This document shows, piece by piece, positions 42,871 through 50,046 of a stretch of DNA of 50,046 bases. The first letter of the stretch is position 1; each line of letters begins with the position of its first letter. The notes beneath the pieces were generated by a model, which worked only from the letters and a program-made list of their open reading frames with translations, searched no databases and was not told the origin of the DNA. Position numbers and translations under genes: made by a program. Origin of the DNA: Bacteroidales bacterium (GTDB lineage Bacteria > Bacteroidota > Bacteroidia > Bacteroidales > VadinHA17); contig PLML01000179.1 of assembly GCA_003141525.1 (NCBI GenBank), positions 28,392-78,437 on the forward strand, in the 5' to 3' direction.

Positions 42871-45063
42871 ATGACAAAGAGGTTGATGAATTCAGACACA
42901 CAGAAAATAAACAGAGGCTATCGGGCATTGCTTCTGGCTGCCAAGAATACTGTGCCACCTGAAGATAATCATGTAATAAGAAGAGCGTTGGACCTTGCAA
43001 TACAGGCTTGTGGTGACAGAATAATTTTAACTGGTGAGCCTGAGATTATTCATGTGCTGTCAGTTGCAAGAATTATTGCCGGGGAGATGGGGCTTGGAAT
43101 TACATCAATTATCACTGCTTTACTGCATGATTCCTATAATAATCTGAGTATCTCTCAAAAAGAGATTGAAAAAGAATTTGGGACAAAAGTTGTGGAGATA
43201 CTGAATGGCTTCTCGCGTATTTCCAGCATAGATTCTATGCAATCTTCATACCAGGCAGAGAATTTTCGTAAACTTCTTTTAAGTCTGGCTGATGACGTAA
43301 GAGTAATACTTATTAAGCTTATTGAACGGCTTGAATATATGCGAAATCTGGATAATGCGCCCGAGAATCAGAGAATGCCTTTGGCTTCGGAGACTTATTT
43401 TCTTTATGCACCTCTGGCACACCGGCTTGGTTTTTATAATATCAAATCGGAAATGGAAGACCTTGCGGTAAAATATCTTGAGCCTGAACAATACTCTTAT
43501 GTCGATTGCCGTCTGAAGCAAACAACAGCTTCAAGGAATAAACTAATTCGGGACTTTTCAGTTCCGCTCAAAGAAAAGCTTGAGAAGCAGGGCTTTAGAT
43601 TCACTATTAAAAGCCGCACAAAATCAATTCATTCCATAATGCTGAAGATGAAAAAGCAAGGTGTGGAATTTGAGGAGGTATATGATCTTTTTGCTGTCCG
43701 GATTATTATTGACAGTATTGGGGAAAATGAAAAATCTGATTGCTGGAGAGCTTATTCTGTCGTGACTGATTTATATCAACCTAATCCAAGCAGGTTACGT
43801 GACTGGATCTCAATACCAAAATCGAACGGGTACGAATCACTCCATACCACGGTGGTGGGACCGCGAGGAAAATGGGTTGAAGTGCAGATACGATCTGCAA
43901 GAATGGATGAGATTGCAGAAAAGGGATTGGCAGCTCATTTCAAATATAAAGGAATTAAAGGAGAAGGAGGGCTTGACTCGTGGTTGTCAAAAATGCGTGA
44001 GATACTTGAATCAGCTGAAAAAGAAGACACTTCATTTCTTGATCAGGTACGGTCAGGATTATATACGGATGAAGTTTTTGTATTTACTCCAAAGGGAGAT
44101 CTTCGCCAGTTGCCTGCAGGGGCAACAGTACTGGATTTTGCCTTCGATATTCATACTGCTGTAGGAGCTTCATGCGTCGGAGGAAAAGTCAATGGTAAAA
44201 ATGTGACAATAAGGTATGTTTTACAAAATGGAGATCATGTTTCAATAATAAGATCAAAAAACCAGAAGCCTAAGCAGGATTGGTTGTCTTTCGTGGTGAC
44301 TACAAAGGCAAAAACGAAGATTAAGCAGGTACTGAATGAAGAAAAAACCAAAGCAGCCGCTGAAGGAAAGGAGATTCTGATGCGCCGGATGAAGAACTGG
44401 AAGATTGTTTATGGTGATACCCTGATACAAAAACTGCTCAATTCATATAGTCTTAAAACTGCTCAGGATCTTTATTTTCTCATTGCAACAGAAAAAATAG
44501 AACTGCTACAGATTAAAGAAGTATTATTAAAGGATGAATCAATTGTCGAAAATCCTCCTATAACATCCTTGCAGGAGAGAGAAACTAAAGAACAGGCTGA
44601 TTCACAGATTTCTGATTACCTGATAATTGAAGACAGAATAGAGGGTCTTGATTATAAGCTTTCAAAATGCTGTAATCCGGTATTCGGCGATAGTGTTTTT
44701 GGTTTTGTAACGATTTCGGAAGGAATTAAAATCCACAGAACAAGCTGTCCTAATGCTCACAATATGATGGCCAGGTATCCATACAGGGTTATAGCTGCTC
44801 GCTGGTCCAAGTCCAAGAACAGTCCATCGTTTGTTGCAAGTATAAAGATTACAGGAATTGAGAATATAGGAATGGTTAACAAAATTGCCGACGTGATAGC
44901 TGATCAGAAGGCTGTTGTAAGAAGTTTTAATTACAACATGAATGATGGATTATTTGAAGGAATACTTAATATAATGGTACCTAACAGCGATATTCTTCAA
45001 AGTGTTATAAGGAAAATTCAGGGCATAAAAGGAATATTGAAAACGTCGAGGTATGATAATTAA
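42871..45063 (+). CDS. relA: RelA-type (p)ppGpp synthetase with degenerate hydrolase domain
   Basis: Long RelA/SpoT homologue, 730 residues: HD domain at about 40-190, synthetase domain at about 235-350 (FEEVYDLFAVRII, SIPKSNGYESLHTTV, VEVQIRSARMDEIAEKGLAAHF), TGS at about 405-465 (DEVFVFTPKGDLRQLPAGAT), a conserved Cys/His region (LSKCCNPVFGDSVFGF, HRTSCPNA) and a C-terminal ACT domain. Synthetase key residues (Gly-Tyr-x-Ser-Leu-His-Thr, Glu in VEVQIR) are present. In the HD domain the HD pair remains (LLHDSYNN) but the following Glu-Asp is Asn-Asn, and the usual KLADRLHNMR is KLIERLEYMR. Alarmone hydrolysis is therefore probably lost, which makes this a synthetase-only enzyme. Confidence 0.9.
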   Translation: MTKRLMNSDTQKINRGYRALLLAAKNTVPPEDNHVIRRALDLAIQACGDRIILTGEPEIIHVLSVARIIAGEMGLGITSIITALLHDSYNNLSISQKEIEKEFGTKVVEILNGFSRISSIDSMQSSYQAENFRKLLLSLADDVRVILIKLIERLEYMRNLDNAPENQRMPLASETYFLYAPLAHRLGFYNIKSEMEDLAVKYLEPEQYSYVDCRLKQTTASRNKLIRDFSVPLKEKLEKQGFRFTIKSRTKSIHSIMLKMKKQGVEFEEVYDLFAVRIIIDSIGENEKSDCWRAYSVVTDLYQPNPSRLRDWISIPKSNGYESLHTTVVGPRGKWVEVQIRSARMDEIAEKGLAAHFKYKGIKGEGGLDSWLSKMREILESAEKEDTSFLDQVRSGLYTDEVFVFTPKGDLRQLPAGATVLDFAFDIHTAVGASCVGGKVNGKNVTIRYVLQNGDHVSIIRSKNQKPKQDWLSFVVTTKAKTKIKQVLNEEKTKAAAEGKEILMRRMKNWKIVYGDTLIQKLLNSYSLKTAQDLYFLIATEKIELLQIKEVLLKDESIVENPPITSLQERETKEQADSQISDYLIIEDRIEGLDYKLSKCCNPVFGDSVFGFVTISEGIKIHRTSCPNAHNMMARYPYRVIAARWSKSKNSPSFVASIKITGIENIGMVNKIADVIADQKAVVRSFNYNMNDGLFEGILNIMVPNSDILQSVIRKIQGIKGILKTSRYDN

Positions 45064-45107
45064 ATGAAAATTATTTAACACAAAGTTTACTATTTAACCT
45101 GCAAGTA

Positions 45108-45791
45108 CTATGGATCCTTTATACAGCGCACAGAGGCTCCGATTCCCATATTGAGATTAGTATAAGTACACCAATCATACTGGTAAAACATCATCCACAG
45201 GTATGCGGAAGCAGAGTCATTAGCAGTTTTACTCCACCAGTAGCCGGACGTTGTGAGGCCGTCAAAACCAGAAGGAAATAGTGCTCCCCCGGGAAGGGCA
45301 GTAAACCCGGTCGAATTTGTTGCGGAATTAGGCTGAAGCCAATGTGCTGTACCTGCTTCTTTCAGAGCTTTACCTGCATACATAACATCACCAAAGTAAA
45401 CTGTCAACGTTTCCCATTCATAAGTGGTCGGAACATGCCAGCCTGAAGGACACAATTTTCCGGTATTTATGGTATAGAAATTATAAAGCCCACCATACGT
45501 AGCTTTATTGTCCACATCATAGTTCGCATACCAGCAATATCCCGGAGTAGTTAAGTTAGCCCATTCAGTCTGATCAGTTATATAAGGTATGTCTGAACCA
45601 TCGTTATATTTAGTGGTTTTGAGGTTTTTATCCATCCATACCTGAGAACCAATCTCAATACTCCTGTAAGCATTTCCATCAGCATCCGTTACCATTCCGG
45701 ATTTATCATCCTTGCGGCATCCTAAGACAAAAAAGAAAATCAGGGGAAGAACAATTGATATGGGATCTGATATTCTGTAACAATTCTTCAT
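45108..45791 (-). CDS. FISUMP-domain lipoprotein
   Basis: 227-residue lipoprotein with a Fibrobacter succinogenes major paralogous (FISUMP) domain. Signal ends in a lipobox FVLGC (Cys about 25) followed by RKDDK, whose acidic residues fit surface export signals of Bacteroidota. The domain shows GNAYRSIEIGSQVWMDKNLK, YNDGSDIPYITDQTEW, GLYNFYTINTGKLCPSGWHV, FTALPGGALFPSGFDGL, and the terminal ASVRCIKD. Cell-surface role unknown. It is the last gene of the minus-strand run behind dnaE2 (37-bp gap) and meets relA convergently. Confidence 0.9.
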   Translation of the reverse strand: MKNCYRISDPISIVLPLIFFFVLGCRKDDKSGMVTDADGNAYRSIEIGSQVWMDKNLKTTKYNDGSDIPYITDQTEWANLTTPGYCWYANYDVDNKATYGGLYNFYTINTGKLCPSGWHVPTTYEWETLTVYFGDVMYAGKALKEAGTAHWLQPNSATNSTGFTALPGGALFPSGFDGLTTSGYWWSKTANDSASAYLWMMFYQYDWCTYTNLNMGIGASVRCIKDP

Positions 45792-45828
45792 AATGCCGAA
45801 TTATTGTTTCATAAAGATAAGCAAAAAT

Positions 45829-48786
45829 TCAATACCTTTTATCAGGTTTTACAGGCAGTTTAGCCATCTTCTCAACCTCAAGCGAAGGAAACCCGAACTC
45901 TTCAACTACTTTGCCAAGAATAAGATATGTGCCGCTTCCTTTAAAAGGCCAGTTTTTAAGAGATTGAGAGAAATGAGTTGTATCGAAAAAATTCCCTTCA
46001 GCATCGATAAAGCATCCGAAATTCATCCAGTCATTTTTTATTGTCTTGATATACTTTACAGTAACCAGGTGACCGACCATCCTGATTTTCCTGCCTGTGT
46101 TTTCACTCATCCTTCGTGCCGGCACTTCGCCGCGGAAGGAGGTCTCAAGCATATCAAACCAGCTCATGGTGACAGGGAAACCGAAGAGTTCGATTTCATC
46201 GTATACATCTTCAATCTGTCCCTGCACAAGATCGGGAAGGGTGAAGTCACGTACAGGAGAGGAGAAGAGAGGACGGAAATTATCCGGTTTGTTTTTGTTT
46301 ATCATCATATGAGCTTCCCATAAAAGAACGGCTTTCTTTTTTCCGGTAAATCTGAATGCTCCGGATTTTATAAGAAGAATTATTTGCTCCAGTCCTGGGT
46401 TTACTCTGGTAACGAAATCGTTCAGATCAGAAAATGGACCTTCAGCATTGCGAATCTTTTCAATTGACTGTGCAAGCTTGTACTCCAGGCTCATGATGTG
46501 AATAAATCCGATGTATATCTCTGTACCGTAAATAGTTGTCTTGTAATTGCTTTTATTTACGCACGGAAGCTGAATAGATGCGCCGCACCTCCTTGCTTCA
46601 TGTACATAAACCCAGGTCCTGTAAAAGCCTCCGAAGTTATTTATTACAGCAACCATGAACTCGAGAGGATAATGAGCCTTGAGATAAAGACTCTGGAAGC
46701 TTTCTACAGCATAAGATGCGGAATGTGCTTTTGAGAAGGAATATCCGGCAAAAGATTCAATCTGTCTCCATACCTCTTTCGTAACCTCATCGCTATAGCC
46801 CTTTTCACGGCAGTTTGAAAAAAATCTTTCAATAATTCGCTGCATCTCCTGTTTCGACCGGTATTTGCCGCTCATTGCACGACGCAGGGTATCTGCATCT
46901 GAAAGATCAAGTCCTGCAAAGTGATGACAGACTTTCAGCACATCTTCCTGGTAGACCATTACACCGAATGTTTCTTCAAGCTGTTCCTTCATAACCGGGT
47001 GTATATACTCGAATTTTCCAGGATTATGAAACCGGTATATATATTCCTTCATCATTCCGGAACGTGCAACACCAGGCCTTATCACTGAGCTTGCAGCCAC
47101 CAGAGTAGTGTAATTGTCGCATCTGAGCTTTTTCAGGAGTCCCCGCATTGCAGGGCTTTCTATATAGAAGCATCCTTTTGTTTCACCGATCTTGAGATAC
47201 TCTTTGACCTTTTCATCCTTCTTGAATTTCTGTATTGCATGAACATCAACATCGATGCCACGGTTACGCAGTATTATTTCCGCACTCTCTTTGATGTGAC
47301 CTATTCCACGCTGACTAAGGATGTCGAGTTTCTCAAAGCCGATCTCTTCGGCGGTGTACATATCCCACTGGGTGGTAGGAAAACCTTTTGGCGGCATATC
47401 GAGTGCGGTATAACAGGTGATAGGTTCTTCCGAAATAAGAATACCTCCGGCATGGATACTCCGCATATTCGGGAAATCAGCGATCTTCAGTCCTGTTGAG
47501 AAGATGAGATTGGTTAACTCATTCCTGTTTGTATCGGCAGAAGGATTATCGATAAGCGAATCAATCTCTTCCCTGGGCAGACCGTGGACCTTACCAAGTT
47601 CACGAACGATCGACTTTCCCCTGAAGGTGCTCATTGTGCCAAGCAATGCGGTATGTCCGTAACCATATCTCTTGAAGATATAATCGATCACTTCATCCCT
47701 CTCTTTCCACGAGTAATCGATATCGAAGTCTGGGGGACTGCTTCGTTTTGGATTGATAAATCTCTCGAAGTAAAGGTTTAGATCAATAGGATCAACATTG
47801 GTGATTTTCAGACAATAAGCAACTACTGAGTTAGCGCCGCTACCACGACCGACATGATAAAAGCCGCGTGCCATTGAATATCTTACGATATCCCATGTTA
47901 TCAGAAAATAGGCAGAAAAGCCAAGCCTGTCAATTATCTCAAGTTCATGCTTTACCCTTTTTTTTGCTTCGCTGTTCTGCCTGCCATACCTGTATATCAT
48001 TCCGTCCCATGCCAGTTTTTCGAGAAGAAGCTTGTCATCATATCTGCTTGCGGAATAGATTTTCTTGTTTTTCAGGCTGTCGAGGTCAAAGTGTAAATCA
48101 CAGTCATCCAGAAGCTTTTTTGTATTATTTATCAGCCATGGATAATCTTTAATGATTTTTTCAACATCGGCCGGATCTTTGAAGAATTCATCTTCTCCGG
48201 CGCACTGCCATTGCTGCAGATGGCTCAGGAGAATATTATTGTCGACAGCCCTGAGGCTTCTGTGAATGATAATATCTTCAGTCGCTGCAAATGTAACAGG
48301 CTGCAGCAAAACCATTGAATCCCTGTTTATTGATGAAGTCAGAGTCAGCAGGCTGTTCAGCTCATTTGGTCTTATTCCTATGCGTTCATTGTCATACAGC
48401 TTACGGGAAGAAATTTTTTTAAGGGAATATATTATGTACGATTCGGAGAATTGAGGAGCCGGAAAGGGAACTGATGACTTGTTGAAATTCAGATCCGACA
48501 GAAATTCATTCAGCTCCTGCAAACCTCTGTTATTGCGTGCAATCCCGATATATTGAAATTCGTTATCATTTCTGAATTCTATACCTGCAACAGGCCTGAT
48601 ATCGTTTTTTGCGCATTCTCCTGCAAATTCCGGAACGCCGGTTGAGTTGTTAATATCAGTAAGCACAATGGTATCAGTCCCGGCAGCCAGTGCTTTCTGC
48701 ACAAGCTGTTCAATGGACATTGTTCCGTAGCGGAGACTGTAATATGAGTGACAATTTAGATACATTGTTTCATGTTTCTCTTTCAT
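45829..48786 (-). CDS. dnaE2: error-prone DNA polymerase III alpha subunit (DnaE2/ImuC-like)
   Basis: C-family polymerase of 985 residues, shorter than replicative DnaE. Order: PHP domain at about 8-200, palm and fingers with catalytic SSPPDFDIDYSW, FEKLDILSQRGIGHI, HAGGILIS, YQEDVLKVCHHFAGL, FSKAHSASYAVESFQSLYLK, then an OB-fold tail (MVGHLVTVKYIKTIKNDWMNF). The PHP metal site is damaged: LNCHSYYS where HxH is expected, and LTDINNSTG where TDH is expected, so no proofreading is likely. It is shorter than DnaE1 and next to a Y-family polymerase, as in mutagenesis cassettes. The ATG at 48786 is the start; dinB ends 40 bp upstream. Confidence 0.85.
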   Translation of the reverse strand: MKEKHETMYLNCHSYYSLRYGTMSIEQLVQKALAAGTDTIVLTDINNSTGVPEFAGECAKNDIRPVAGIEFRNDNEFQYIGIARNNRGLQELNEFLSDLNFNKSSVPFPAPQFSESYIIYSLKKISSRKLYDNERIGIRPNELNSLLTLTSSINRDSMVLLQPVTFAATEDIIIHRSLRAVDNNILLSHLQQWQCAGEDEFFKDPADVEKIIKDYPWLINNTKKLLDDCDLHFDLDSLKNKKIYSASRYDDKLLLEKLAWDGMIYRYGRQNSEAKKRVKHELEIIDRLGFSAYFLITWDIVRYSMARGFYHVGRGSGANSVVAYCLKITNVDPIDLNLYFERFINPKRSSPPDFDIDYSWKERDEVIDYIFKRYGYGHTALLGTMSTFRGKSIVRELGKVHGLPREEIDSLIDNPSADTNRNELTNLIFSTGLKIADFPNMRSIHAGGILISEEPITCYTALDMPPKGFPTTQWDMYTAEEIGFEKLDILSQRGIGHIKESAEIILRNRGIDVDVHAIQKFKKDEKVKEYLKIGETKGCFYIESPAMRGLLKKLRCDNYTTLVAASSVIRPGVARSGMMKEYIYRFHNPGKFEYIHPVMKEQLEETFGVMVYQEDVLKVCHHFAGLDLSDADTLRRAMSGKYRSKQEMQRIIERFFSNCREKGYSDEVTKEVWRQIESFAGYSFSKAHSASYAVESFQSLYLKAHYPLEFMVAVINNFGGFYRTWVYVHEARRCGASIQLPCVNKSNYKTTIYGTEIYIGFIHIMSLEYKLAQSIEKIRNAEGPFSDLNDFVTRVNPGLEQIILLIKSGAFRFTGKKKAVLLWEAHMMINKNKPDNFRPLFSSPVRDFTLPDLVQGQIEDVYDEIELFGFPVTMSWFDMLETSFRGEVPARRMSENTGRKIRMVGHLVTVKYIKTIKNDWMNFGCFIDAEGNFFDTTHFSQSLKNWPFKGSGTYLILGKVVEEFGFPSLEVEKMAKLPVKPDKRY

Positions 48787-48790
48787 TTTG

Positions 48791-48817
48791 GCCCCCCAAC
48801 CCCCCTAAAGGGGGGCT
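48791..48817. repeat. C6/G6 hairpin between dinB and dnaE2
   Basis: CCCCCC (48792-48797), CCCCCC (48800-48805) and GGGGGG (48810-48815) with a TAAA loop form a strong 6-bp hairpin. The minus (coding-sense) strand has two G6 runs and may form a G-quadruplex with other strands. CCCCCCTAAAGGGGGG elements are common dispersed repeats in Bacteroidota intergenic DNA. Here it sits inside a likely operon and could lower dnaE2 expression. Confidence 0.6.
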
Positions 48818-48826
48818 TGCACACCG

Positions 48827-50046
48827 CTAGTGCCAATACCCGCCCCGGAGTTTTTCCTCCATCATATTTTGCTCTTTAAGAGCGTTTTCAAGCTGTTTAA
48901 TGGCTTTTTCCTCTCTTTCGCTTACCGTCATCACTCCGGAGGCTCTCCTGACCGCATTTCGTCCGAAACGCTTCCTGATCCTGTCCATTGCCATATAAAG
49001 GCTGACCTTTTCAGGAGTATCGTCAAACATGTCAAGTTGCTGGACTCCTCTTACCATATGACTGAACCTTACACCAATAAGTCTTATAAGCATGCGCCTC
49101 TGGTAGAGTCTGGCAAAAAGTTCTTTGGTGATATCGGCAAGAACATGGTCAAATGATGTATATGGTATCCGTTTCTGCAGTGTATGGGTATCGAAGTTTG
49201 AATACCTTATCTTAACAGTAACGCATGAAGTCAGTTTCTCCTGCTTTCTCAGCTCGAACGCGATCTTTTCCACCATACTTACCAGGAGCTGATTCAACCT
49301 CACCAGGTCGGTAGTGTCTTTTTCGAAAGTGTGTTCAGTGCTTATTGATTTCTGTTCCGAATAGCTGATGACGGGAGTAGAGTCGATGCCATTAGCTCTC
49401 TTCCATATTTCAATACCGTTTTTACCCATCAGCTTTTCAAGCATCTCAACAGGGATATTCCTCAGAGTATAAATTGTAGCAATGCCCATCGAGCGGAGTA
49501 CCTGGTAAGTCTTCTGACCGATCATTGGTATTTTTCGTATCGACAGAGGATCAAGGAATGGAAGAACGATCTCTTTTTGAACCTCAATTTCCCCGTTTGG
49601 TTTTGCCTCTCCGGTTGCTATTTTTGATACTGTCTTATTGACTGAAAGGCCGATTGATATGGGCAGACCTGTCTCTTTTATTATATACTGGCGCAATTCA
49701 TGCGACCATTTGTAGCATCCGTAGAAACGGTCCATCCCGGTGAGATCTATGTAATGCTCATCAACCGATGCTTTCTCATATAATGGTGCCCGTTCGGCAA
49801 TTATGCCGGTCACTACGTTTGAATAGTTGCTGTAAAGCTCCATATCGCCTCTTATCACAATGGCATCGGGACACATATTTCTGGCCATTTTCATTGGCAT
49901 AGCGGAGCTCACGCCGTACTTCCGTGCCTCATAGCTACAGCTCGATACCACTCCCCGGTCCGACATGCCGCCTATTATGACCGGTTTCCCGTTCAGGCGG
50001 CTGTTCTTCAGCCTCTCAACCGACACAAAAAAAGTATCGAGGTCGA
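48827..50046 (-). CDS. dinB: Y-family DNA polymerase IV (DinB), 5' end beyond window
   Basis: Translesion polymerase; partial at the right edge. The frame is open through 50046: before the GTG at 50026 it reads IDLDTFF, the family's start with the first catalytic Asp, so the true start is a few codons outside and the GTG is not the start. Other motifs: YEARKYGVSSAMPMKMA, ASVDEHYIDLTGM with the catalytic Asp-Glu, KIATGEAKPNG, IGQKTYQVLRSMGIATI (helix-hairpin-helix) and the little-finger domain (STEHTFEKDTTDL, RLIGVRFSHM). At least 406 codons visible. Together with dnaE2 just downstream it forms a two-polymerase cassette. Confidence 0.92.
   Translation of the reverse strand, partial: DLDTFFVSVERLKNSRLNGKPVIIGGMSDRGVVSSCSYEARKYGVSSAMPMKMARNMCPDAIVIRGDMELYSNYSNVVTGIIAERAPLYEKASVDEHYIDLTGMDRFYGCYKWSHELRQYIIKETGLPISIGLSVNKTVSKIATGEAKPNGEIEVQKEIVLPFLDPLSIRKIPMIGQKTYQVLRSMGIATIYTLRNIPVEMLEKLMGKNGIEIWKRANGIDSTPVISYSEQKSISTEHTFEKDTTDLVRLNQLLVSMVEKIAFELRKQEKLTSCVTVKIRYSNFDTHTLQKRIPYTSFDHVLADITKELFARLYQRRMLIRLIGVRFSHMVRGVQQLDMFDDTPEKVSLYMAMDRIRKRFGRNAVRRASGVMTVSEREEKAIKQLENALKEQNMMEEKLRGGYWH

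Overview
The window looks like the chromosome of an uncultured, anaerobic, fermentative member of the Bacteroidota (Bacteroidales/Marinilabiliales-like). Three signs point this way: the AT-rich DNA carries TAnnTTTG-type -7 promoter boxes; the protein families are typical of the phylum (TonB receptor with a carboxypeptidase-like N-terminal domain, DUF4252, DUF6588, FISUMP lipoprotein, ImuC-like DnaE next to DinB, PAS kinases); and the intergenic palindromes are of a kind common there. Assignment below phylum is inference.

Region 1 (1-8140) is an accessory and decaying stretch. It holds a PAS histidine kinase, a DNA methyltransferase with a PD-(D/E)xK restriction nuclease broken by two in-frame stops, a degenerate ~36-bp periodic repeat array, a frameshifted IS1182-type element with identifiable terminal inverted repeats, a DUF3795 gene between attC-like half-sites, and an ACT protein followed by a GNAT gene that lost its middle.

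Region 2 (8181-23019) is metabolic. It has a Tat-type Fe-S aldo/keto reductase, enolase with a Tat-type sugar isomerase-like protein, a small His/Cys protein with a TonB receptor, a divergent trehalose locus (GH15 against otsB-otsA, where OtsA carries a membrane sensor-like module), and a large FAD/Fe-S D-lactate dehydrogenase-type protein.

Region 3 (23214-29430) is a co-directional acyl-phosphate fermentation cluster: pta, hbd, ackA, two diverged ptb genes and buk. It makes ATP from acetyl-CoA and from butyryl- or branched acyl-CoA.

Region 4 (29431-39260) contains two SDR genes, proC, a beta-barrel protein, a SlyD-type FKBP, a dicarboxylate/amino-acid symporter, an XRE regulator behind an array of TTACAnnTGTAA palindromes, pyrK-pyrD, an Lrp regulator, and tRNA-Lys(UUU). 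Dispersed repeats sit in the gaps.

Region 5 (39368-50046) contains a DUF4252 / ECF sigma / membrane anti-sigma / DUF4252 module followed by a DUF6588 protein, a RelA-type enzyme with a degenerate hydrolase domain, a FISUMP lipoprotein, and a dinB-dnaE2 mutagenesis cassette. dinB runs off the right edge.

No wholly new defence system is visible. The best leads are the palindrome array before the XRE gene, the DUF4252-flanked sigma module, and the sensor-OtsA fusion.
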